Positions 1 through 7,166 of a DNA stretch of 23,949 bases are shown piece by piece. The notes under the pieces are model-generated. The model was given only the letters and a program-made list of their open reading frames with translations, was not told the DNA's origin and searched no databases. Both the position numbers and the translations under genes were made by a program. Every line of letters begins with the position of its first letter. The stretch's first letter is position 1. Source of the DNA: JAKALQ01 sp963978265 (lineage in GTDB: Bacteria > Actinomycetota > Actinomycetes > S36-B12 > UBA5976); NCBI GenBank assembly GCA_963978265.1, contig CAXBQV010000016.1:1-23949 (forward strand). Reading direction: 5' to 3'.

Positions 1-1
1 C

Positions 2-802
2 CAACTGCATGCTGCCACTGAACAACTCGCGTCCGGCAATCTCTCCGCAAGAGTCGCCGCCATCGACGGTGGAGCGCCCGAGCTGCGTGCACTCGAGACA
101 GCGTTCAACACGATGGCGTCGCGCTTGCAGACCCTCGTCGAATCGCAACAGGCGTTCGCATCGGACGCGTCGCACCAGTTGCGGACTCCGCTGACCGCGC
201 TACGCCTGCGACTCGAGAACACTGCGGCAGTGCTTGACGATCCACATGCAACCGCCGAATCCATCGATGACGCCGTCAACGAGGTCCAGCGACTGCAGCT
301 GTTGGTCGACGGACTCCTCGCACTCGCTCGACTCGAAGGCGCTGCAACCGCCCGCGCTTCGATCGATGTGGACGCCGTCATTGCCGAACGCGTCGAGCTG
401 TGGACGCCATTGGCAATCGAGCGCGATGTCACCCTTGAAACCTCAGTCACCCACGGTCTTCGGGTCGAAGCGGTTCCGAACGCCCTTGAACAGATCCTCG
501 ATTCGTACTTGGACAATGCGCTTGAAGTCGCACCGACCGGCAGCACGGTGACCCTGTTGACCGTGGTGCACGAATCGAGCGTTGAGTTCCACGTCGTCGA
601 TGAAGGGCGGGGACTCGTGGAGCCCGAACGACATCGCGCGTTCGATCGATTCTGGCGCGGGCACGCCGACGGGAATGGCACCGGCCTCGGTCTTGCGATC
701 GCAGCGCGTCTCGCCCAAGTGAGCGGCGGTACCGTCAGGCTGGATGCGAATGTCCCCAGCGGCATCGACGCCGTGGTGGTTCTCGAGCGTTCAGGCCACT
801 GA
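2..802 (+). CDS. Sensor histidine kinase, C-terminal part (5' truncated by window edge)
   Basis: This is the cytoplasmic half of a two-component sensor kinase. The frame is open from base 2, so the true start and the sensor/membrane part lie outside the window. The first ~37 residues (QLHAATEQLASGNLSARV...AFNTMASRL) look like the end of a HAMP linker. A HisKA dimerisation helix follows, with the phospho-acceptor His in FASDASHQLRTPLTALR. The ATP-binding HATPase_c domain shows an N-box-like segment (LDSYLDNALEVAP), a G1 box (VVDEGRGL), an F-box region (FDRFWRG) and a G2 box (GTGLGLAIA). By family it would autophosphorylate on His and pass the phosphate to a response regulator, whose gene is not in view but usually sits just upstream. 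The gene's last 12 bases overlap the end of the convergent DUF3180 gene. An internal ATG at base 113 lies inside the HAMP/HisKA region and is not a credible start. The signal sensed is unknown. Confidence 0.9.
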   Translation, partial: QLHAATEQLASGNLSARVAAIDGGAPELRALETAFNTMASRLQTLVESQQAFASDASHQLRTPLTALRLRLENTAAVLDDPHATAESIDDAVNEVQRLQLLVDGLLALARLEGAATARASIDVDAVIAERVELWTPLAIERDVTLETSVTHGLRVEAVPNALEQILDSYLDNALEVAPTGSTVTLLTVVHESSVEFHVVDEGRGLVEPERHRAFDRFWRGHADGNGTGLGLAIAARLAQVSGGTVRLDANVPSGIDAVVVLERSGH

Positions 803-1309
803 GGTCTGGGCGTTCGCCGGCGGGTCCGGAAGCTTGCACATCCGCTCGATCCACAGCGCGATCACAACGAGCAGCACCGACAAGACAGTCGTCGCTCCGC
901 AAAGGCCGACGCGCCACTGCACATCGCCGGTGCCCCAGTGCCGGAGCAACAACAGTCCCATACCGGCGTAGAGCCCGGACAACATCGCGCCCGCACGGCT
1001 GGCGGCGAATGCAAGTGCAACGGTTCGCGCCGCAGTCATCGAATCGAGCGGCGGATCCTGCATCACAAACGGAGTTCCGGGCGAACGCTTGTCATGCCGT
1101 GCGCGAGCCAAGTGCATCAGGCGACGTCGCACAGTCATCGCCCACATGAACAACGTTGCATCGATGATCGCAACGGCCGATGGCGTCCAGAGACTGATCG
1201 GCACGATTCGTCCGGTGCTCACGAGATAGACGCGTGCTACCGTCGCACCGACGAGCAGCGACATCGTGGCGAGCAGCAGCAGGTTGCGTTTACGGGTCGG
1301 TTTCATCAC
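791..1309 (-). CDS. DUF3180 family membrane protein
   Basis: A 172-residue protein matching the DUF3180 family, small actinobacterial membrane proteins that typically sit directly after folK; their function is unknown. Visible hydrophobic segments are near residues 9-27 (LLLLATMSLLVGATVARVYL), 41-60 (PSAVAIIDATLFMWAM), 97-122 (ALAFAASRAGAMLSGLYAGMGLLLL) and 132-155 (VGLCGATTVLSVLLVVIALW). This gives a four-helix topology with a polar loop rich in Arg/His around residues 62-80. The TAARTVALAFAASRAGA segment before helix 3 is characteristic of the family. The GTG start at 1309 overlaps the folK stop in a GTGA tetranucleotide; an ATG one codon later (1306) is the alternative. It is the last gene of the fol operon and converges on the histidine kinase gene. 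A folate role is only a guess from position. Confidence 0.85.
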   Translation of the reverse strand: MMKPTRKRNLLLLATMSLLVGATVARVYLVSTGRIVPISLWTPSAVAIIDATLFMWAMTVRRRLMHLARARHDKRSPGTPFVMQDPPLDSMTAARTVALAFAASRAGAMLSGLYAGMGLLLLRHWGTGDVQWRVGLCGATTVLSVLLVVIALWIERMCKLPDPPANAQTSVA

Positions 1310-1794
1310 GTGCCCTGCAATTCAGAAACCGGCTCGATTCCAGTGCTATCGACGTGGTGCAGCAACTTCATGACATTGCCGTGGTTCGGGATTTCGATCT
1401 GCGGATCGATGTCGGCAAGACACACGAGCACAAACGCCCGTTCGTGTGCCCGCGGATGCGGCAGGGTGAGTGCAGGGTCGTCCAGCAGAACGCCTTCGTA
1501 ATCGATGATGTCGACATCCAGCGTCCGCGGGCCCCAATGTTCGTCTCGGATTCGACTTGCCGACTGCTCGCATTCCTGCGCGAATGCAAGCACTTCAATC
1601 GGGGACAGCGCGGTGTTGGCGCGGACCGCAGCATTGAGGAACTCGGGTTGGTCCGCGTAACCCCATGGTGGAGTGCGGAATACACGGGAGGCTTCGATGT
1701 CGGTGAACCCATCGGCCATCGCATCCACCACTGACTGCAGTGCGGCCTGACGATCTCCCAGGTTGGAGCCGATACTGAGCAGAACCTTGGGCAC
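1306..1794 (-). CDS. folK: 2-amino-4-hydroxy-6-hydroxymethyldihydropteridine pyrophosphokinase (HPPK)
   Basis: FolK transfers pyrophosphate from ATP to 6-hydroxymethyl-7,8-dihydropterin, giving the substrate that FolP condenses with p-aminobenzoate. The 162-residue length is normal for HPPK. Diagnostic motifs are GSNLGDR (8-14), RTPPWGYADQPEFLNA (about 40-55), the Mg/ATP-binding WGPRTLDVDII (about 86-96) and LPHPRAHER. The start is a GTG at 1794, only 3 nt after the folB TAA, so the two are probably translationally linked. The TGA stop overlaps the DUF3180 GTG start by 4 nt. The C-terminal ~20 residues (HHVDSTGIEPVSELQGT) lie beyond the catalytic core and look unstructured. Operon context (folE-folP-folB-folK) fully agrees with the assignment. 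Confidence 0.97.
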   Translation of the reverse strand: MPKVLLSIGSNLGDRQAALQSVVDAMADGFTDIEASRVFRTPPWGYADQPEFLNAAVRANTALSPIEVLAFAQECEQSASRIRDEHWGPRTLDVDIIDYEGVLLDDPALTLPHPRAHERAFVLVCLADIDPQIEIPNHGNVMKLLHHVDSTGIEPVSELQGT

Positions 1795-1797
1795 GAC

Positions 1798-2157
1798 TTA
1801 CTTCCTGCGCGTCACAGTGACGGTCACATCTGCGAAATCAACGGGAATCGGTGCATGCGGCTTGTGGACCGTGACCGTCACCGCGAGCACTCGATCGATT
1901 ATGAGGACATCGGCTGCAATTCGATTCGCAAGCGTCTCGATCAGTTGCATCGGATCTCCGACGATCAACGCGTGCACCCGCTTTGCGACATCGCTGTAGT
2001 CGACGGTGAGCGTGAGGTCGTCGAACTTGGCCGATTCGGCAGTGTTGACCTCGAGCACGAGATCGACACTGAATTCCTGGCCGGTTTGCCGTTCTGACTC
2101 GAGCACACCATGGTGTCCGAAACCACGGATGCCGAACAGCGAAATCGTGTCGCTCAT
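1798..2157 (-). CDS. folB: Dihydroneopterin aldolase
   Basis: FolB splits 7,8-dihydroneopterin to 6-hydroxymethyl-7,8-dihydropterin and glycolaldehyde, feeding FolK. The 119-residue protein has the family landmarks: FGHHGVLESERQTGQEF near the N-terminus, with a conserved Glu in the ESER stretch; DYSDVAKRV; IETLANRIA with the substrate-binding Glu; and the catalytic Lys in VTVHKPHAPIP. The ATG at 2157 is chosen over an in-frame GTG at 2169 for two reasons. It overlaps the folP stop in an ATGA tetranucleotide, and it is preceded by GGAGG with 5 nt of spacing. The small protein acts as a homo-oligomer in this family. It sits between folP and folK in the operon. Confidence 0.96.
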   Translation of the reverse strand: MSDTISLFGIRGFGHHGVLESERQTGQEFSVDLVLEVNTAESAKFDDLTLTVDYSDVAKRVHALIVGDPMQLIETLANRIAADVLIIDRVLAVTVTVHKPHAPIPVDFADVTVTVTRRK

Positions 2158-3005
2158 ATCCCCCTCCACGCTGCAGCGACGCGCACCGCGTCCGCGGATG
2201 CACGGACATCGTGCACGCGTACTGCCCAGGCACCGTGATGCGCAGCGATCGCAGTAATCGCATCCGTTGCCGCATCCCGGGCGAACACTGCGCGGGGCGT
2301 TCCGTCCGGATCGGCAAGCAGTTCGCCGAGGAATCGTTTGCGCGATGCGCCGATGAGGAGTGGCCGACCGAGCAACTTCAACGTTTCCAGGCCCTGGAGC
2401 AGTGCCCAGTTGTGCTCTGCATCCTTTGCAAACCCGAGGCCCGGATCGAGCACGATTCGATGGGGATCGACCTGATGGGCGATTGCGGCATCAACCCGAC
2501 GCGACAGTTCCGTCGCAACGTCGTGCACGACATCGTCGTACTGTGCAAGCGAGTTCATGACCTGCGAGTGGCCACGCCAGTGCATCAGAATGTACGGAAC
2601 GTCGAGCGCTGCCATCGTGGGCAGCATGTCTGGTTCACCCTGCCCACCGCTCACATCGTTGACGATGCAGGCACCGGCGCGCACCGCCTCCATCGCCACC
2701 GCACCGCGCATGGTGTCGACACTGACGTGATGGCCGTCCGCGGCAAGGGCCTCGATCACCGGTACGACCCGACTCAGTTCCTGGTCGAGGGACACCCGCT
2801 CTGCACCGGGCCGCGTCGATTCGCCACCGATATCGAGGATGTCCGCTCCTGCCAGGGCAAGTGCACGGCCCTGGGCGATTGCCGCTTCCGGCGACAGGAA
2901 CTGTCCGCCATCGGAGAATGAATCAGGAGTGACGTTCACGACGCCCATCACGAGCGTTCGGTCGAGCTGCAACCCGACTGGCAGTCCGCTCGGGTGCTGC
3001 ATCAC
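2154..3005 (-). CDS. folP: Dihydropteroate synthase
   Basis: FolP condenses 6-hydroxymethyl-dihydropterin pyrophosphate with p-aminobenzoate to dihydropteroate; in this family it is the sulfonamide target. The ~283-residue TIM-barrel protein carries GVVNVTPDSFSDGG (pterin/pyrophosphate loop 1), DIGGESTRPGA (loop 2), VSVDTMRGAVA, IVNDVSGG, YILMHWRG, the Asp in VLDPGLGFAKD, LIGASRKRFLG and the C-terminal VRVHDV. All the usual catalytic and ligand-binding motifs are intact, so it should be active. The start is read as the GTG at 3005, overlapping the folE stop as GTGA; an ATG at 3002 immediately follows and could be used instead. The stop overlaps folB by 4 nt. Confidence 0.97.
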   Translation of the reverse strand: MMQHPSGLPVGLQLDRTLVMGVVNVTPDSFSDGGQFLSPEAAIAQGRALALAGADILDIGGESTRPGAERVSLDQELSRVVPVIEALAADGHHVSVDTMRGAVAMEAVRAGACIVNDVSGGQGEPDMLPTMAALDVPYILMHWRGHSQVMNSLAQYDDVVHDVATELSRRVDAAIAHQVDPHRIVLDPGLGFAKDAEHNWALLQGLETLKLLGRPLLIGASRKRFLGELLADPDGTPRAVFARDAATDAITAIAAHHGAWAVRVHDVRASADAVRVAAAWRGI

Positions 3006-3613
3006 ATGCGCCCGTTGATGAGCGCCATCGCCTCGGCACGGGTCGCGACGTCACGCAATTGGCCACGGACGGCCGAGGTCACCGTACGGGACCCGGGCTT
3101 CTGAACACCGCGCATGGACATGCAAAGGTGTTCGCATTCGATGATCACGATCACGCCGAGCGGTTGAAGCACGTCGGACAGTGCATCGGCAATCTGCGAC
3201 GTGAGCCGTTCCTGGACCTGCAGTCGACGCGCATACATCTCAACAAGTCGGGCAATCTTGGAGAGCCCGGTCACGCGCCCGGATTCACCGGGGATGTACC
3301 CGACGTGGGCGACGCCGTGGAACGGCACCATGTGGTGCTCGCACAGGGAGTAAAGCGGAATGTCCTTCACAACCACGAGTTCGTCGTGTTCGAGTTCGAA
3401 GGTCGTCGACAGCACGTCGTGGTGACGTTGACGCATTCCCGAGGTGAATTCACCGTAGGCACGTGCAACGCGCTCAGGTGTATCGCGCAGACCGTCACGA
3501 TCCGGATCCTCACCGATTGCCAGAAGGAGTTCGCGTACGGCGGCCGTTGCGCGACCGAGATCGAACGGCGGATATTCGTCGGGTTCCTCCGTGGAGATTC
3601 GGTTCACGGTCAT
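3002..3613 (-). CDS. folE: GTP cyclohydrolase I
   Basis: FolE opens and rearranges GTP to 7,8-dihydroneopterin triphosphate, the first committed step of folate synthesis. The 203-residue type IA enzyme has zinc ligands Cys91 and His94 in SLCEHHMVPFHG and Cys164 in CEHLCMSMRGV. It also has GYIPGESGRVTGLSKIARLV and the C-terminal RGQLRD. The ATG at 3613 is selected because it overlaps the ftsH stop as ATGA and has AGGGGG with 7 nt of spacing. The open frame continues 25 codons upstream into ftsH without family similarity. Residues 1-17 are a variable N-terminal tail. The first fol gene follows ftsH directly, as in mycobacteria. Confidence 0.97.
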   Translation of the reverse strand: MTVNRISTEEPDEYPPFDLGRATAAVRELLLAIGEDPDRDGLRDTPERVARAYGEFTSGMRQRHHDVLSTTFELEHDELVVVKDIPLYSLCEHHMVPFHGVAHVGYIPGESGRVTGLSKIARLVEMYARRLQVQERLTSQIADALSDVLQPLGVIVIIECEHLCMSMRGVQKPGSRTVTSAVRGQLRDVATRAEAMALINGRM

Positions 3614-5526
3614 GCGGAAGCCCCCTGCGCCGGCTTGTAGGAAACCGGCTGACGATCCGAGGGCTGGCGACGCTCGGAACCGGTCCATGGGCCACGGGGT
3701 TCACGCTTCTGGATCGGCTCGAAGATCCGCGCGATCTCGTCCTTCTGCAACGTTTCCTTTTCCAACAGCGCGAGCACCAGTGAGTCGAGCACATCGCGGT
3801 TGGCAACGAGTGCCTCATATGCCTCATGGTGCGCGGCATCGATGAGTGTCCGCACTTCCTCATCGATCATCGCAGCTACCGCTTCGCTGTACTCCTTTGT
3901 GTGGCCGAGGTCGCGACCGAGGAAGATGTCGCCGTTGCTCTGCCCGTAGAACACGGCACCGAGTCGCTCGGTCATGCCGTACTGCATCACCATGGCACGG
4001 GCAACCTGGGTGGCCTTCTCGATGTCGTTGTGTGCACCGGTGGTGGGATCGTGGAACACGAGTTCTTCGGCGGCGCGACCACCGAGCATGTATGCCAGTT
4101 GGCCGAGCATCTCGCTGCGCGCCTTGGAGTACTTGTCCTGCTCCGGCATCACCATCGTGTAACCGAGCGCTCGCCCTCGCGGCAGGATCGTGATCTTCTG
4201 CACTGGATCGACATTCGGCATCGCCGCAGCCACGAGCGCATGTCCGCCCTCGTGATATGCAGTGATGAGTTTCTCGCGCTCGTTCATGACGCGACTGCGC
4301 TGCTGTGGACCGGCAATCACGCGGTCGATGGCTTCGTCCAGCGTTGCATTGTCGATATGCGTATGCCCCTGGCGAGCGGTGAGTAACGCAGCTTCATTCA
4401 ACACATTCGCCAGATCCGCACCCGTGAAGCCGGGTGTGCGGCGCGCGACCCCTTCGAGGTCGACATCCGCTGCCAGAGGCTTGCCCTTCGAATGTACCGT
4501 GAGAATCTGGTGGCGACCCTTGAGATCCGGAGCGGTTACCTGCACCTGTCGGTCGAATCGGCCCGGTCGCAACAACGCCGGGTCGAGAATGTCGGGGCGG
4601 TTGGTCGCCGCGATGAGAATGACGCCGCCAGTGACGTCGAACCCGTCCATCTCGACGAGCATCTGATTCAGTGTTTGTTCGCGCTCATCATGACCTCCAC
4701 CGAGCCCTGCACCGCGATGACGACCGACAGCATCGATTTCGTCGATGAAGATGATCGCCGGCGCATTCTGCTTCGCCTGCTCGAAGAGATCGCGCACACG
4801 TGATGCGCCGACACCGACGAACATCTCGACGAAGTCCGAGCCCGAGATCGAGAAGAACGGCACACCGGCTTCACCAGCCACGGCACGTGCAAGCAAGGTC
4901 TTGCCGGTTCCGGGTGGGCCGTAGAGGAGCACGCCCTTCGGAATCTTCGCGCCGACCGCTTGGAACTTGGCCGGTTCCTGCAGGAACTCCTTGATCTCCT
5001 GCAGTTCCTCCACCGCTTCGTCAACACCTGCGACGTCGGCAAACGTGGTCTTCGGCATGTCCTTGTTCACGGTCTTCGCGCGCGCCTTGGCGAACTGCAT
5101 GGCGCGGCCGCCACCTTGCGCCTGATTCATGAAGAAGAAGAGAAGCCCGAGGATGAGCAACGTCGGCAGGAATGTCATGAGCATGGTTACGAGCAAGCTG
5201 TCCTGCGGAACCTCGACGTTGTAGCCGTCGGCAATCGCTCCGCTGTCGGCCTTCTCCTGCAGCAACTCGACCAGCGGAAGGCCCTGGTCCTGGAGGAACT
5301 CCGCGCGCTGCTTGGTGCCGTCCGTCAGGGTCAGGGTGATGCTCTGATCCGGATCGACGATCACCGCCTGCTTCACCTTGCCGGCGTTGATTGCCGCGTA
5401 CGCCTCACTGGTGGTGATGGCCGTCGGGCCACTCATGCCGGCGATGACGTTCGTGGCGAGCAGCACGAGCAGGGCGGACATGGTGATCCAGAAGACCGGC
5501 CCGCGGAAGATTCGTTTCGTGTTCAT
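3610..5526 (-). CDS. ftsH: ATP-dependent zinc metalloprotease FtsH
   Basis: FtsH is a membrane-anchored AAA+ hexamer that unfolds and degrades membrane and regulatory proteins. The 638-residue protein shows TM1 at about 10-31, an extracytoplasmic FtsH_ext region (about 32-108) and TM2 at about 111-133. Walker A is GPPGTGKT (203-210), the pore loop is FVGVGAS (236-242), Walker B is IIFIDEID (258-265), and the second region of homology with arginine finger is ATNRPDILDPALLRPGRF. The zinc site is HEGGH (425-429), with the third ligand probably Asp501 (HNDIEKAT). The tail is polar and probably disordered. ATG 5526 fits the family N-terminus. Its leader is 58 nt from the hpt stop and lacks a strong Shine-Dalgarno sequence. 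The HEGGH variant still meets HExxH and is common in Actinobacteria. Confidence 0.97.
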   Translation of the reverse strand: MNTKRIFRGPVFWITMSALLVLLATNVIAGMSGPTAITTSEAYAAINAGKVKQAVIVDPDQSITLTLTDGTKQRAEFLQDQGLPLVELLQEKADSGAIADGYNVEVPQDSLLVTMLMTFLPTLLILGLLFFFMNQAQGGGRAMQFAKARAKTVNKDMPKTTFADVAGVDEAVEELQEIKEFLQEPAKFQAVGAKIPKGVLLYGPPGTGKTLLARAVAGEAGVPFFSISGSDFVEMFVGVGASRVRDLFEQAKQNAPAIIFIDEIDAVGRHRGAGLGGGHDEREQTLNQMLVEMDGFDVTGGVILIAATNRPDILDPALLRPGRFDRQVQVTAPDLKGRHQILTVHSKGKPLAADVDLEGVARRTPGFTGADLANVLNEAALLTARQGHTHIDNATLDEAIDRVIAGPQQRSRVMNEREKLITAYHEGGHALVAAAMPNVDPVQKITILPRGRALGYTMVMPEQDKYSKARSEMLGQLAYMLGGRAAEELVFHDPTTGAHNDIEKATQVARAMVMQYGMTERLGAVFYGQSNGDIFLGRDLGHTKEYSEAVAAMIDEEVRTLIDAAHHEAYEALVANRDVLDSLVLALLEKETLQKDEIARIFEPIQKREPRGPWTGSERRQPSDRQPVSYKPAQGASA

Positions 5527-5584
5527 CGCCGACAAATCTACCCGTCGGCGGGTTGCCCGGCATCTGGGCTTTGTTCGGCCGGTT

Positions 5585-6136
5585 TCAGGAGTAGATGTGA
5601 GGTGAGAGGACCGCGATCTCCCGCAGGTTGCGGTACTTCTCCGCATAATCCAGGCCGTAGCCCACGACGAATTCGCTCGGGATGTCGAAACCCACGTAGC
5701 GAGGGTCCACCTTCACCTTGGCGGCGTCGGGCTTCCGCAACAGCGTGAGCACCTCCACCGAGGCGGCTCCACGCGACCGCAGGTTCCCAAGCAACCAGGA
5801 GAGCGTGAGGCCGCTGTCGAGAATATCCTCGACGACGAGCACGTTGCGACCCGTGATGTCCGCATCGAGATCCTTCAGGATGCGCACCACACCGCTGCTC
5901 TTTGTGCCACTGCCGTAGGACGACACTGCCATGTACTCCGTGCCGACGTGCCGGTTGAGCGCACGGCTGAAATCGGAGAGCAGGACAGTTGCGCCTTTGA
6001 GTACGCCAACGAGTAGGAGATCCGTGCCTTCGTAGTCCCGTTCGACGTCGCGAGCAAGTTCCTCGATGCGTCGCAACAATGTCGCTTCATCGAAAAGCAC
6101 CTTCGAAAAATCACCGGCGTAATCTGCTGCGCGCAT
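5585..6136 (-). CDS. hpt: Hypoxanthine phosphoribosyltransferase
   Basis: Hpt salvages hypoxanthine and guanine with PRPP to IMP and GMP. The 183-residue length is typical. Visible are the LKGA loop (47-50), the flexible loop YGSGTKSSG (74-82), the PRPP-binding VVEDILDSGLTL (101-112) and the C-terminal base-binding segment FVVGYGLDYAEKYRN. The ATG at 6136 is supported by GGAAGGA about 6 nt upstream. It lies 21 nt after tilS and is followed by ftsH; tilS-hpt-ftsH is a widely conserved order in Gram-positive bacteria. Specificity for hypoxanthine over guanine cannot be told from sequence alone. Confidence 0.96.
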   Translation of the reverse strand: MRAADYAGDFSKVLFDEATLLRRIEELARDVERDYEGTDLLLVGVLKGATVLLSDFSRALNRHVGTEYMAVSSYGSGTKSSGVVRILKDLDADITGRNVLVVEDILDSGLTLSWLLGNLRSRGAASVEVLTLLRKPDAAKVKVDPRYVGFDIPSEFVVGYGLDYAEKYRNLREIAVLSPHIYS

Positions 6137-6157
6137 TGCTGTCCTTCCCGCGGGTGC

Positions 6158-7123
6158 TCATTGTGTCGGTTCGAAGATGATCGCGCCAACCGAACGGTCC
6201 TTGCTCGCCTGCACCATCCCGGGCAACCTGACTGGACCGGTCGTACGCGGTTCCATCGCAAGATGTTCGACGGCGTCGATGTGATCCTTGGTGAGACCGT
6301 TCGGCGGTGTCCCATGCGCGAGGATCGCACGTCGGATTACCCGAGTTCGAAGCGCACGTGGAAGTTGCTTCAACTCGTCGATCAACAAACGTTCGTGTTG
6401 TTCGTGCCACGTGAGAGCCATAGCGTCGAGTGCGTCGGTGTCATCGCGGAACAATGCTGCGCTGCGTACAAGTTGCTCCGCAACGTGCCCACCCAGTTCA
6501 CGTTCGAGCACCGGCAGCACGTCATGGCGAACCTTCACCCGGGCGAACCGGCGATCCACGTTGTGCGGATCCTCAAACGGCACGAGGCCGTAGTGCGCGA
6601 GCGACGCACGGACGGTGTCACGATCGAGCTCCAGCAGTGGACGTTCCCAGACGCCGTCGTACATCCGCATGCCCGCAAGCGAGCGCGGGCCCGAACCTCG
6701 CAGGAGCCCGAGCAGAACGGTTTCCGCCTGATCGTCCGACGTGTGCGCAAGCCAGATAGCCGCGGCATCGATCTCTTCCGCAGCGTTGAGCAACGCAATT
6801 CGACGCGCTAAGCGAGCGGCGTTCTCGAGACCACCAAGGTCCTCGTTCACATGGACATGCACCTCGAACACCGGGTCGAGGCCGAGCGACCTGCACGTTT
6901 CGGCAGTGCTCGCCGCAACCGTCGCAGAGCCTTCCTGCAGCATGTGGTCGATTACGACGGCGCCGAATTGCAGTCCGGATTCGGTATCCGCTGCCGCTGC
7001 GGCTGCCAGCGCGAGCGAATCCGCACCACCTGATACGCCGATGAGGATCCGGTCGCCCGGCTGATGCAGCCGACCGGTTGCAGACACGGCCCGGCGGACT
7101 TCGAAAACGGGGTCGTGCACCAT
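6158..7123 (-). CDS. tilS: tRNA(Ile)-lysidine synthase
   Basis: TilS adds lysine to C34 of the CAU-anticodon tRNA-Ile precursor using ATP, which switches it from Met to Ile decoding; the enzyme is normally essential. The 321-residue protein has the PP-loop ATP pyrophosphatase signature SGGADS (31-36), VIDHMLQEGS, the HTSDDQAETVLLGLLRGSG segment typical of TilS, RPLLELDR, and FEDPHNVDRRFARVKVRHDVLPVL. The C-terminal part is short, as in actinobacterial TilS. The ATG at 7123 is the first in frame and has no room for a usual leader. A TACGAT -10 element sits exactly at -12 to -7, suggesting a leaderless mRNA. It is the promoter-proximal gene of the fol/housekeeping operon and is divergent from the Fe-S oxidoreductase gene. 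Confidence 0.95.
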   Translation of the reverse strand: MVHDPVFEVRRAVSATGRLHQPGDRILIGVSGGADSLALAAAAAADTESGLQFGAVVIDHMLQEGSATVAASTAETCRSLGLDPVFEVHVHVNEDLGGLENAARLARRIALLNAAEEIDAAAIWLAHTSDDQAETVLLGLLRGSGPRSLAGMRMYDGVWERPLLELDRDTVRASLAHYGLVPFEDPHNVDRRFARVKVRHDVLPVLERELGGHVAEQLVRSAALFRDDTDALDAMALTWHEQHERLLIDELKQLPRALRTRVIRRAILAHGTPPNGLTKDHIDAVEHLAMEPRTTGPVRLPGMVQASKDRSVGAIIFEPTQ

Positions 7124-7129
7124 GCCCCG

Positions 7130-7135
7130 ATCGTA
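7130..7135 (-). promoter_or_regulatory. -10 element for a leaderless tilS transcript
   Basis: Reading the minus strand, TACGAT (consensus TAnnnT) lies exactly 6 nt before the A of the tilS ATG. This places transcription start at the start codon itself, the layout of leaderless genes common in mycobacteria and relatives. There is no Shine-Dalgarno sequence and no clear -35 hexamer. This is probably the main promoter of the tilS-to-DUF3180 operon, since downstream gaps are short or negative. Confidence 0.5.
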
Positions 7136-7166
7136 GAGAATGAGGGCAACACCACGGAGGCTCCGG

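Noticed and set aside
4240..4254. HEGGH in place of HEAGH in the FtsH zinc site
   Set aside because: It still satisfies HExxH and is a usual actinobacterial variant, so it is not a defect.
4960..5748. Long plus-strand ORF opposite ftsH and hpt
   Set aside because: It is an antisense shadow of two certain genes, with Arg/Leu/His-rich low-complexity translation and no motifs.
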